Shown one piece after another: positions 1 through 6,747 of a stretch of DNA of 14,557 bases; position 1 is the stretch's first letter, and every line of letters begins with the position of its first letter. The position numbers and the translations under genes were made by a program. The notes beneath the pieces were generated by a model. It was not told where the DNA came from and did not search any database. It saw only the letters and a program-made list of their open reading frames with translations. The stretch comes from XYC2-FULL-41-22 sp041666465 (GTDB taxonomy: Bacteria > Patescibacteriota > Gracilibacteria > UBA1369 > UBA12470), in the NCBI GenBank assembly GCA_041666465.1, contig JBAYGX010000030.1, positions 1 to 14,557 on the forward strand, written 5' to 3'.

Positions 1-93
1 ACATGTAGCCCCGAACGGTTGGTCTGTCTGATTAAAATCAAGAAACATATCATCGCGGAAGTTGAGAAAAACTTGAGCAGAATGGTGAATTGA
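1..93 (+). CDS. Possible 3' end of a gene entering from the left
   Basis: Frame 1 is open from the window edge to a TGA at 91-93 and gives a 30-residue tail with an amphipathic, Lys/Ile-rich character (LIKIKKHIIAEVEKNLSRM). It looks like a helical protein C-terminus. Thirty open codons is weak evidence, and the reverse strand is also open here (an ATG there would start MFLDFNQTDQ and run off the left edge). Strand and identity are therefore uncertain and no family is recognised. Confidence 0.3.
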   Translation, partial: TCSPERLVCLIKIKKHIIAEVEKNLSRMVN

Positions 94-458
94 TTGGCGC
101 TCGCAATAAAAATGTTGCAACACCGTCCCATGACAAGACTTCGGATCAAATGATTTTTAGGTGTAGAAAAACGTTCACCGAAGCGTTAATCCGGCTCTTT
201 GGTACGACGCTGGTAGTTATTACGAAAACAATTCGTATAACAACCCAGTTCGGACAAGTCCAGATCTGTTAAATTTACAGTCAACTGTTGCTTTAAATCA
301 TGGCGCGTTTATGTAAAGACCGGCATGGTGGTCACCTTTCGTCCCTGTGACAGGTACCAATAGGCGGTCCACCTGATTTTCGGTCAATCCCAAATTTGCT
401 ACATCTCGTTACGAAATGTTACCATGCGGCAGGTTTGAAATTTTTACCTTAATTTCTC
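94..458. other. Gene-free leader region of pdxS with strong potential RNA stems
   Basis: No convincing gene lies in these 365 bases; the one 60-residue reading frame (TTG at 90) has no protein-like pattern. Two elaborate dyads are visible. At 190-254 there is TCCG, CTGG and GTTAT(t)ACGAA on the left, matched by TTCGTATAAC, CCAG and CGGA on the right around loop 227-231. At 318-369 there is GACCG, TGGT and GTCAC, matched by GTGAC, ACCA and CGGTC around an 11-base loop. Each nests three helices in order. I recognise no known class: RNase P, tmRNA, SRP and tRNA signatures were looked for and not seen. It may be a structured leader for the pdx operon or a separate small RNA. Confidence 0.45.
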
Positions 459-1346
459 ATGTCTAAAATCGTTCAAAAAAATACCGGCAAATTGAAAAAA
501 GGTTTGGCTCAAATGCTCAAAGGCGGAGTCATTATGGATGTTGTAAATTCCGAACAGGCTGTTCTCGCTGAAAAGGCTGGTGCGGTTGCGGTTATGGCAC
601 TCGAGAGAGTTCCGTCCGATATCCGCAAAGATGGTGGCGTTGCCAGAATGAGTGATCCAAAAATGATTCGCGAAATTATGAAGATGGTTTCGATTCCGGT
701 TATGGCAAAAGTACGAATCGGACATTTCGTCGAAGCGCAAATTCTTGAAGCGATTGGGATTGATTACATAGATGAAAGTGAAGTTCTTACCCCTGCAGAT
801 CCGGAAACCCATGTTGATAAGTCGAAATTTAAAGTTCCTTTTGTTTGTGGAGCGACCGGGCTTGGTGAGGCTCTTCGTCGTATTAGCGAGGGCGCGGCGA
901 TGATTAGAACAAAAGGGGAGGCCGGGACAGGAAATGTTGTCGAGGCTGTAAGACATTGGAAGAAAATTCTTCACGAAATTGAGGCTGTGCGAAGGATGTC
1001 AAAGGCGGAAATGGTTAAGGCGGCAAAGGAGATGAGAGTGCCTGTTTCGATTGTTGAAGTGGTTGCCAAAACGGGACGATTGCCTGTCGTTAATTTTGCC
1101 GCAGGCGGAATTGCGACTCCTGCCGATGCTGCGATGATGATGCAACTTGGATGCGACGGGGTTTTTGTCGGAAGCGGAATTTTTAAATCTTCAAATCCTG
1201 CAAAAAGAGCGCGAGCCATTGTCGAAGCGGTGATGCATTTCAATGATCCTGTTCGAATCGCAAAAGTTTCGGAAGGGTTGGGAGAGGCGATGGAGAGTCA
1301 AGAGATTGGGAAATTGGCGGATAGATATGCAGAGAGGGGATGGTAA
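459..1346 (+). CDS. pdxS: Pyridoxal 5'-phosphate synthase, PdxS subunit
   Basis: This is the lyase/synthase subunit of the deoxyxylulose-phosphate-independent vitamin B6 pathway. It builds pyridoxal 5'-phosphate from ribose 5-phosphate, glyceraldehyde 3-phosphate and ammonia supplied by PdxT. At 295 residues it has the usual family length. Conserved blocks are intact: GGVIMDVVN with the active-site Asp27; VMAKVRIGHFVEAQ with Lys84, equivalent to the Schiff-base lysine; MIRTKGEAGTGN with Lys152, the second catalytic lysine; and the phosphate-binding loops FAAGGIATPADAA and GVFVGSGIFKS. It ends in the typical ERGW. It leads a same-strand cluster with pdxT, folE and recR, 114 bp ahead of pdxT. 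There is no Shine-Dalgarno sequence before the ATG, and I found no convincing promoter close to it. Identification is secure. Confidence 0.98.
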   Translation: MSKIVQKNTGKLKKGLAQMLKGGVIMDVVNSEQAVLAEKAGAVAVMALERVPSDIRKDGGVARMSDPKMIREIMKMVSIPVMAKVRIGHFVEAQILEAIGIDYIDESEVLTPADPETHVDKSKFKVPFVCGATGLGEALRRISEGAAMIRTKGEAGTGNVVEAVRHWKKILHEIEAVRRMSKAEMVKAAKEMRVPVSIVEVVAKTGRLPVVNFAAGGIATPADAAMMMQLGCDGVFVGSGIFKSSNPAKRARAIVEAVMHFNDPVRIAKVSEGLGEAMESQEIGKLADRYAERGW

Positions 1347-1347
1347 G

Positions 1348-1446
1348 AGAGAGGACCTAGGAACTAGTGAAGAGAAGAAGTTTCAGGACCTAGTAAACTA
1401 GAGAAGATATTAAAGATGCTAGTGAAGAGGGGATGAAGAGAAGAGA
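1348..1446. repeat. Purine-rich CTAG repeat, two units between pdxS and pdxT
   Basis: The pdxS-pdxT gap is almost entirely A/G on the top strand and carries two related units. Both contain GGACCTAG followed by a second CTAG about 4-6 bases later (1353-1367 and 1387-1400). The second unit continues through AAAGATGCTAGTGAAGAGGGG to 1446. The same string, with a few substitutions, recurs after folE at 2571-2632, and a shorter form recurs after recR. CTAG is usually rare in bacterial DNA, so five copies in 100 bases is notable. Confidence 0.75.
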
Positions 1447-1460
1447 GTTAATTAGTTAAA

Positions 1461-2030
1461 ATGAAAATCGGAATACTTGCAATTCAGGGATCGGTTATCG
1501 AGCATGCGCGGGCGCTTAGACGGGCCGGTGCAGAGGTTCTTGAAGTGAGAACTTGTCGCGATCTCGCAAAGGTTAGCGGTTTGGTTATGCCCGGCGGAGA
1601 AAGCACAACGATCGGCAAACTGCTTCGTATCGAAGGACTAGATAAAGCCATTATTTCGCGTGTTCGCGAAGGAATGCCAGCATATGGTACTTGTGCAGGT
1701 GCGATTTTGCTCGCGAAAAAAATTACAGGGATTCAGAAAGCACCGAATCTCGGACTTATGGATATTGAAGTTGAGAGAAATGCTTACGGGAGGCAGATAG
1801 ATAGTTTTGAAACCGAAGTTGATGTGCCTGTACTAGGACAGAAGCCGGTCCCGGCGGTTTTTATCAGAGCCCCAAAAATCGTTTCTACTGGCGCGGAAGT
1901 GAAAATTTTAGCAAAATATGATGGCAAGATTGTTATGTGCCAAGAAAAGAATATGCTTGTATCGACTTTTCATCCCGAGATGACTGACGACTTAAGGGTC
2001 CATAAATACTTCATAAGATTATGTAAATGA
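1461..2030 (+). CDS. pdxT: Pyridoxal 5'-phosphate synthase, glutaminase subunit PdxT
   Basis: This class I glutamine amidotransferase hydrolyses glutamine and channels ammonia to PdxS in the PLP synthase complex. At 189 residues it has standard length. Visible signatures are the N-terminal IGILAIQGSVIEH, the oxyanion-region MPGGESTTIGKLL (about 43-55), the nucleophile Cys78 in AYGTCAGAILL, and the His171/Glu173 pair in TFHPEMTDD, which completes the catalytic triad. The start at 1461 matches the family N-terminus exactly. Its TGA stop overlaps the folE ATG (ATGA at 2027-2030), so the two are likely translationally coupled. The leader is purine-rich repeat DNA, which could itself offer GA-rich ribosome binding. 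Confidence 0.97.
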   Translation: MKIGILAIQGSVIEHARALRRAGAEVLEVRTCRDLAKVSGLVMPGGESTTIGKLLRIEGLDKAIISRVREGMPAYGTCAGAILLAKKITGIQKAPNLGLMDIEVERNAYGRQIDSFETEVDVPVLGQKPVPAVFIRAPKIVSTGAEVKILAKYDGKIVMCQEKNMLVSTFHPEMTDDLRVHKYFIRLCK

Positions 2031-2587
2031 AAAATTTTGAGAAAAATTTACGTGACTTTTTTAAATCTATTGGCGAAGATTCTTCGCGCGAAGGGCTACG
2101 CGAAACACCAAAAAGAGTTTTAAAAATGATTGAAAAGATTTTTGGCGGATATGGAAAAGATCCGCGCAAAATAATTAAGACTTTTGATGGCGAAAAATAC
2201 GACGAAATGATTGTTGTTAAGGATATTGAGATGTATTCCGTATGCGAACACCATATGATGCCATTCTTCGGACGCGTTCATATCGGATATATTCCAAATG
2301 GAAAAATTCTTGGCTTAAGTAAATTCCCGAGAATCGTAGAAATTTTTGCACGAAGATTACAAAATCAAGAAAGGCTAACTCAACAAATTGCCGATGCCAT
2401 TGAAGATGTTTTACATCCACGTGGAGTTGCCGTAATTATTGAGGCTAAGCATTTCTGTATGATGGCGAGGGGGGTGGAAAAACAATCAAGTAACGTGACG
2501 ACTTCTGCGCTCCGGGGATTGTTTAAGAAAAAGGTTAATACGAGAAATGAGTTCTTGGAGCTTGTGAAGAGAGGACCTAGTTTCTAG
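2027..2587 (+). CDS. folE: GTP cyclohydrolase I
   Basis: This zinc enzyme converts GTP to 7,8-dihydroneopterin triphosphate, the entry to folate and, in other bacteria, to queuosine/7-deazaguanine biosynthesis. It has 186 residues. Zinc ligands appear as Cys73 and His76 in YSVCEHHMMPF and as Cys144 in KHFCMMARGV. The substrate-binding blocks GLSKFPRIVEIFARRLQ and QERLTQQIADAI are conserved, as is SSNVTTSALRGLF near the C-terminus. The ATG overlaps the pdxT stop by four bases. The last residues (KRGPSF and the TAG) are encoded by the same AAGAGAGGACCTAG string that repeats between pdxS and pdxT, so the C-terminus has been supplied by repeat DNA just after the normal family end (EFLELV). No other folate or queuosine gene is visible here. 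Confidence 0.97.
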   Translation: MKNFEKNLRDFFKSIGEDSSREGLRETPKRVLKMIEKIFGGYGKDPRKIIKTFDGEKYDEMIVVKDIEMYSVCEHHMMPFFGRVHIGYIPNGKILGLSKFPRIVEIFARRLQNQERLTQQIADAIEDVLHPRGVAVIIEAKHFCMMARGVEKQSSNVTTSALRGLFKKKVNTRNEFLELVKRGPSF

Positions 2588-2632
2588 TTAAGATAGTAAA
2601 GATGCTAGTAAAGAGGGGATTAAGAGAAGAAA
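2571..2632. repeat. Purine-rich CTAG repeat overlapping the folE 3' end
   Basis: This is a further copy of the element found between pdxS and pdxT. It begins inside the last folE codons with GAGGACCTAG, contains TTCTAG (the folE stop), then a third CTAG inside AAAGATGCTAGTAAAGAGGGG, and ends AGAGAAGA. It differs from the 1385-1446 unit at only a handful of positions over about 45 bases. A shorter relative, AGATGAAGAGAAGAGGGG, lies at 3275-3292 after recR. Confidence 0.7.
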
Positions 2633-2645
2633 ATAATAAATTCTT

Positions 2646-3251
2646 ATGACTAAGTATCTTCCGAAAAATATAGAAAATCTGATAAACGAGTTTAATCGCT
2701 TGCCAGGGATTGGACCGAAAACGGCGCAGAGGTTGGCTTTTTATTTGTTAAAAAGTTCCGAGATGAAATCGCGCGAGCTTGCGGATGCGCTTATGAATGT
2801 TAAGAAGGGGATTAGATTTTGCAATAAATGTTTTACCCTTACTTCCGAAGAAGTTTGCGATATTTGCACCGACCCAATGCGCAAGCAAGATGTTGTATGC
2901 GTGGTTGAGGATTCGATGGATCTGATTGCTATTGAAAAAACCGGACAGTTCCATGGTCTTTATCATGTTTTGCATGGAAAAATTGCACCACTTGATGGGG
3001 TTGGACCTGATGATCTCAAGTTGCGCGAATTAGTCGTAAGAGTTGATCTAGGCGAAATTAAAGAGGTGATTATCGCAACGAATCCGAATCTGGAAGGTGA
3101 GGCAACAGGCTTTTATATCTCAAAAATTCTTGCCGGATATCCGGATGTAAAAATCACCAGAATCGCTCGAGGTCTACCTTCGGGAGGAGATCTTGAATAT
3201 GCCGATCAGACGACTATCGGGAGGGCGATTGAGGGAAGAGTGGAAATGTGA
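2646..3251 (+). CDS. recR: Recombination mediator protein RecR
   Basis: RecR helps load RecA onto gapped single-stranded DNA with RecO/RecF. It has 201 residues, the normal length. Domains in order are: a helix-hairpin-helix (NRLPGIGPKTAQRLAF, about 17-32); a four-cysteine zinc finger (Cys59, Cys62, Cys71, Cys74 in FCNKC...CDIC); a Toprim domain starting VVCVVEDSMDLIAIE (about 83-97) with GLYHVLHGKIAPLDG; and the C-terminal RGLPSGGDLEYADQTTIG segment. It lies 58 bp after folE, with repeat DNA between. The B6/folate neighbours say nothing about its role, so it probably just shares their transcript. No recO or recF is in the window. Confidence 0.97.
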   Translation: MTKYLPKNIENLINEFNRLPGIGPKTAQRLAFYLLKSSEMKSRELADALMNVKKGIRFCNKCFTLTSEEVCDICTDPMRKQDVVCVVEDSMDLIAIEKTGQFHGLYHVLHGKIAPLDGVGPDDLKLRELVVRVDLGEIKEVIIATNPNLEGEATGFYISKILAGYPDVKITRIARGLPSGGDLEYADQTTIGRAIEGRVEM

Positions 3252-3323
3252 GTAAGACACAAGGCACAGACAGCAGATGAAGAGAAGAGGGGACTAATCT
3301 ACTACGCCGCTTAATGTCGGTTT
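3252..3323. other. Convergent gap between recR and the lipoprotein gene
   Basis: This gap contains a short copy of the purine-rich repeat (3275-3292). On the minus strand it also holds nine codons, KPTLSGVVD and TAG, in frame with the lipoprotein gene but after its TAA (3294-3323). The sequence at 3297-3320 resembles 6419-6442, the 3' end of another minus-strand gene. No convincing terminator hairpin is seen. Confidence 0.6.
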
Positions 3324-4784
3324 TTAGTTAAAATGTACCCTATACAAAAGTGTACCGTCTTTTATCCTTTTCCACGAAACGCGTTCTAACTTATCAGATC
3401 CATCAAATGCTGATAATTCTTCTTCCGATATCCAAAACGGCGCCCTGCCTACGATGTATTGAATCCCTTTAAGTAAAATTGGTAATGATTTTCTTTGCCA
3501 TATCGTTTCTTTGTCTGAACAAGGCTCATCTTCTCTCCATGCGTCTGAAAATGATTGACATGATGATTCATCATCATAAACACTTAAATAATCTTCTTCG
3601 CTTTTCTCAATAGAACCAATGCGTGCGACTGATGCTTGTGTCCCTCTGTTTATACCTCCTGGACCAAATGCATATGTCCCAGCTTCGCTCATGATAACAA
3701 CACCCCTATTACTGCTTACCGTGACTACATATTCCGACTTGTTAATACCCCATTCATCCATTGTCGGTTTAACCCAATTTGGGTTACCAAATACCAGTTC
3801 GATATCATCCATATTGACTTCTTTATTTGGCATAGCTGCTATATTCCAACTAGACGGTAATATCGCGGCTAATCCTGCTAGATACTTATGATGTTCAACC
3901 TCGCCCGACTGCCTTGTAAATTTCAAATCTTCTGCGGTTGTTGTTGGAAGAGGATTTGACAAGTCCCATTCGGTTTTTGGTCCATCCGGGCGTGGTATAC
4001 CAACTATTGAATCAGTACTGATTCTCATGTTTGTTCCTGCTACTTCAACTTCGCCTTTAGCGGGGATGCCCCACGGCATAATATCCGCGACATAATATGT
4101 TTTTTCACCTGACCCCTCGTTTGTGCTTTTTAATATTAAAATACCTTCTCTTATTTCTACCGTTCTCTTCTCGGGATTGGGATCCGGGTTTTTATAAAAA
4201 AATAATTCATGATTTAATAAATTTTCTGCTTCTTCTCTTTTTAACAATACCAATGTGCCGTCATCATTTACCATATATAAATTATGCTTAATATGTTCAT
4301 ATGAAACCCACCCGGTATTTTCTTTACTATCTTTAAAAACTGTTCCTAAAAAATCCCCCATAGGCAGTAAAATCCTCTCACCTTCGACATCCACATATCC
4401 CATTTCTGTTTCGGGCATGTTGATTTTTTCTCTCTCCGGAATATCTAATCTGATACTGTCGTTAAAAAAGCCTATAGATACGCCATGATCACTGCAAAAA
4501 ATCTGAGCTGATACAAGAGAATCTCTAACTTTATCTCTGTTTGCGTCCAGTGCATAGTACATATCTCTATATCCGCAATCTTGCATTCGACGAAGTTCTA
4601 AATTTTCATTTTCTCTAATTTGTGACAATGCTGCATCTATCAGTTCTTCTTCTGATAATACTGTTGTTTGTTTGGCTTCTACTGGAGGCTGGGGACCTTC
4701 TGTGGATTCTTTTTGGCAAGCGGTAGCTGCAAGAGATAGCAATACCGTACCGATAGCCAATATTTGTCTTCTCGGAGATTCCAT
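3324..4784 (-). CDS. Large secreted lipoprotein of unknown function
   Basis: It has 486 residues from the ATG at 4784. I chose this start because it directly begins a lipoprotein signal peptide (ESPRRQ, hydrophobic ILAIGTVLLSLAA, then ATAC with Cys23 as lipidation site). A longer reading frame to 4892 would run through the gene's own promoter. After a short linker the mature protein is soluble, acidic and mostly beta-rich in appearance, with a Glu-rich helix at about 43-75. Residues 214-242 contain GILIL...ADIMPWGIPA, which aligns without gaps with residues 152-180 of the divergent neighbour. Six further cysteines could form disulfides. After the TAA the frame stays open for nine codons encoding KPTLSGVVD. 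It belongs to no family I recognise and is probably anchored outside the cytoplasmic membrane. Confidence 0.85.
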   Translation of the reverse strand: MESPRRQILAIGTVLLSLAATACQKESTEGPQPPVEAKQTTVLSEEELIDAALSQIRENENLELRRMQDCGYRDMYYALDANRDKVRDSLVSAQIFCSDHGVSIGFFNDSIRLDIPEREKINMPETEMGYVDVEGERILLPMGDFLGTVFKDSKENTGWVSYEHIKHNLYMVNDDGTLVLLKREEAENLLNHELFFYKNPDPNPEKRTVEIREGILILKSTNEGSGEKTYYVADIMPWGIPAKGEVEVAGTNMRISTDSIVGIPRPDGPKTEWDLSNPLPTTTAEDLKFTRQSGEVEHHKYLAGLAAILPSSWNIAAMPNKEVNMDDIELVFGNPNWVKPTMDEWGINKSEYVVTVSSNRGVVIMSEAGTYAFGPGGINRGTQASVARIGSIEKSEEDYLSVYDDESSCQSFSDAWREDEPCSDKETIWQRKSLPILLKGIQYIVGRAPFWISEEELSAFDGSDKLERVSWKRIKDGTLLYRVHFN

Positions 4785-4815
4785 AATTAAATTAATTGGG
4801 AACAGAGAGTGGCGT

Positions 4816-4844
4816 ATTTTACTGTGAATCGCCCGGCGTGTCAA
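4816..4844 (-). promoter_or_regulatory. Sigma70-type promoter of the large lipoprotein gene
   Basis: On the minus strand this reads TTGACA (4844-4839), a 17-bp spacer, then TAAAAT (4821-4816). Transcription should begin near 4809, giving a leader of about 25 bases made of A/T-rich sequence with no Shine-Dalgarno motif. It lies inside the longer upstream reading frame, which supports the ATG at 4784. Confidence 0.85.
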
Positions 4845-4851
4845 GTCACCA

Positions 4852-4880
4852 TTGAAAAATCCTTCTGTTTTTGGTATAAT
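4852..4880 (+). promoter_or_regulatory. Sigma70-type promoter with extended -10 for the TPR-like protein gene
   Basis: TTGAAA (4852-4857), a 17-bp spacer, then a perfect TATAAT (4875-4880) preceded by TGG, an extended -10. The predicted start near 4887 leaves a leader of about 21 bases, CA-rich with no Shine-Dalgarno motif, before the ATG at 4908. Its -35 box lies only seven bases from the -35 box of the opposing promoter, so the two polymerases would compete for the same DNA. Confidence 0.88.
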
Positions 4881-4907
4881 GTACGGATACACAAAACCAA
4901 AATAAAT

Positions 4908-6419
4908 ATGCCAGAAAATTTACCCACCCTTGATTCCATCGAAAATCAACCCAAGAAATGGATTGAAAAAAAGGAAAATGGTCAATGGGGTGAATCTCCT
5001 GAGGCGGAAACACTTGTAGTAGAATTGGAACAGGATTATAAGCGGATTGCCGATGCCAGTCACAAGGAACAAGATGTTCTTTTCCAGGAAATAATTTCCC
5101 CGATAGGTAGTCGAGAGATTTTCAGTATAAATAACGGGGAATCTTTTGATGTCGGGGCGGAGATGGCTAAAAAAGGACTCTTGGAAGTTTTGGAGATAAA
5201 ATCAAAAGAAACAGGAGGAAAAGGAGGAGCGTTGGATGATGCCTTTCGTGCTTTTCCGGAGCTTCGTCCTCTCGCTTATGTTTATTTATATCGCGAATTT
5301 GAAAAACGCGGCAAGGCTGTGGATTTTTTGCCAATTGGAAGCAGGGTTTCATTAAACAATGGAAGTGTTACGGTGGAATATCCTACCGATCCGGGCGAAC
5401 CTAAGGATATAATTACTGTTGATTTGTTCCCTTGGGGGACTCCGTTGGGGCAATCTTCATCAACCGAGCCTATTGATAAGCCGGCTGCAGAACTCCCGCC
5501 AGCCGTTGAAACCGAAACTAATGTAGCTCCAACAATGCCCTCGGGTGAAGAGGCCACTGAAGAAGCGCCTGAATCTCTTCAGGACAAAGCGTGGAGGGAA
5601 ATACAGAACTATGTTACCGACACATCCGCTCTTTATCCTCGCGCAAACGCAGAGTGTATATCTGATGGAGCGACCTCGTGGGCAATAACTTTTAAAAATG
5701 TTGACCCTGAGCATCCAGATTCTGAAAATCGACTCCTGCAATTCACATACAGTATCCCTTTGGATCAAAATCCGGACGCTCGTGCTTATGAGGATGATAT
5801 AAGTGCTTGTTTTGCTGCAATCGGCATGGCAAGAAAACAGCCTGATTTAACCCGTACCAATGTAGAAGCTTCGCGTGAAGAAACGTTTTCATATGAAGAA
5901 ACCGGGAGCAAATTGATTCAAGCTATTACAGAGGGGAACTGGGAAAGAGCTGAAAATTTGTACGGGAAAATCGAAACTCCGTCTGAACAGGAACAGTTAG
6001 CCGGAGTCGAAGCGGCATTAAATCTTGGAGACGCGGGGTTGGCAATGGATAGAGCCATGGCATCACTCATTTCCATAAAAAAAGCTGCTCAATTATCCCC
6101 ACGGCAAGAACAAATAGTCGAACGACTTCAGAAATATATGCGAATGATACACGATTATTATGGGGATATAGCAATAAAAGTCGGCAAGAAAGTTGAATCC
6201 ATAACTTATGCTGACAATTCCGCTAAAACCTCTTTTGAAGTAGCTGCACTTGATAGAGCAAATGAGATATTAAGAAGAGATGGCGTGTTTAATGGTAAAT
6301 TGCCAGAAGGGGATTATCTCTTAAGTATTCGAGGAGAAGAGTCTGATCCAAAAAGATTAAAAGTTACCGGCGGAGGCGAAAGAAGTTATGTCTTTGGAGA
6401 GGTCGAAGCATCTAATTAA
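4908..6419 (+). CDS. Cytoplasmic TPR-like protein of unknown function
   Basis: It has 503 residues from the ATG at 4908, chosen because an in-frame ATG at 4809 lies upstream of the promoter. There is no signal peptide or membrane segment. The visible parts are: a charged helical N-terminus (1-60); a segment with DFLPIGSRVSLNNG and DLFPWGTPLG (139-181), whose 152-180 part matches residues 214-242 of the divergent lipoprotein; a Pro/Glu/Thr-rich linker (182-222); a mixed domain (223-325); a TPR-like helical stretch with alternating small and large residues (about 334-415: NWERAENLYGKI, GDAGLAMDRAMASL); and a C-terminal beta-rich tail with KLPEGDYLLSIRG. I do not recognise the family. The domain mix suggests a scaffold or binding protein. 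Its stop overlaps the stop of the convergent small gene by three to four bases. Confidence 0.88.
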   Translation: MPENLPTLDSIENQPKKWIEKKENGQWGESPEAETLVVELEQDYKRIADASHKEQDVLFQEIISPIGSREIFSINNGESFDVGAEMAKKGLLEVLEIKSKETGGKGGALDDAFRAFPELRPLAYVYLYREFEKRGKAVDFLPIGSRVSLNNGSVTVEYPTDPGEPKDIITVDLFPWGTPLGQSSSTEPIDKPAAELPPAVETETNVAPTMPSGEEATEEAPESLQDKAWREIQNYVTDTSALYPRANAECISDGATSWAITFKNVDPEHPDSENRLLQFTYSIPLDQNPDARAYEDDISACFAAIGMARKQPDLTRTNVEASREETFSYEETGSKLIQAITEGNWERAENLYGKIETPSEQEQLAGVEAALNLGDAGLAMDRAMASLISIKKAAQLSPRQEQIVERLQKYMRMIHDYYGDIAIKVGKKVESITYADNSAKTSFEVAALDRANEILRRDGVFNGKLPEGDYLLSIRGEESDPKRLKVTGGGERSYVFGEVEASN

Positions 6420-6742
6420 TCGACTACATCACTTAATGTTGGTTCTCTGTATTCGCTCGGCAGGAAATCCGATAAGTTTGTTTCCGGTGCAGTTTCACCT
6501 GGACCGCCGGTTGTTGTTGTCGTCGAGCCACTGTCGTAATAATCCGAACCTCCACCTGTGCTACTACTTGCGCCATCCATAATCGCTCCAAACAATAGTC
6601 CGCCAACAGCCGCAGTGCATGGATTGAAAAGAGGATTTTCATACTCATTTCCACTGAAGCATGCTTCTGTTATTTTGCCAGGATTGTTGAAAACGAGTGA
6701 TGGGCAGAAGTTACTCGCCGATATAAACAATTCGTGAATCAT
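6416..6742 (-). CDS. Small Gly/Ser/Thr-rich protein downstream of the PrsW-like protease
   Basis: It has 108 residues. Its ATG is five bases after the stop of the PrsW-family gene, so the two are almost certainly co-transcribed; that spacing is the main evidence that it is real. The N-terminal 45 residues carry three cysteines (13, 28, 42). A short hydrophobic, glycine-spaced segment (AAVGGLLFGAIM, 44-55) could insert in or lie on a membrane. Then comes a flexible tail rich in Gly, Ser and Thr (59-81), ending EPTLSDVVD. That ending recurs after the stop codon of the lipoprotein gene at 3324. The protein has no signal peptide and no recognised family. As the partner of a membrane protease it could be a substrate or accessory subunit, which is inference only. 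Confidence 0.7.
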   Translation of the reverse strand: MIHELFISASNFCPSLVFNNPGKITEACFSGNEYENPLFNPCTAAVGGLLFGAIMDGASSSTGGGSDYYDSGSTTTTTGGPGETAPETNLSDFLPSEYREPTLSDVVD

Positions 6743-6747
6743 ATTGT

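Noticed and set aside
90..272. 60-residue forward reading frame from a TTG
   Set aside because: No family pattern, a non-ATG start, and it lies across strong RNA dyads; more likely non-coding.
444..974. 176-residue reverse frame opposite pdxS
   Set aside because: It is antisense to a certain gene, and its composition mirrors pdxS codons.
4785..4907. Longer N-termini for the lipoprotein (to 4892) and the TPR-like protein (from 4809)
   Set aside because: They would overlap each other and run through both promoters; the inner starts give a signal peptide and a normal leader.
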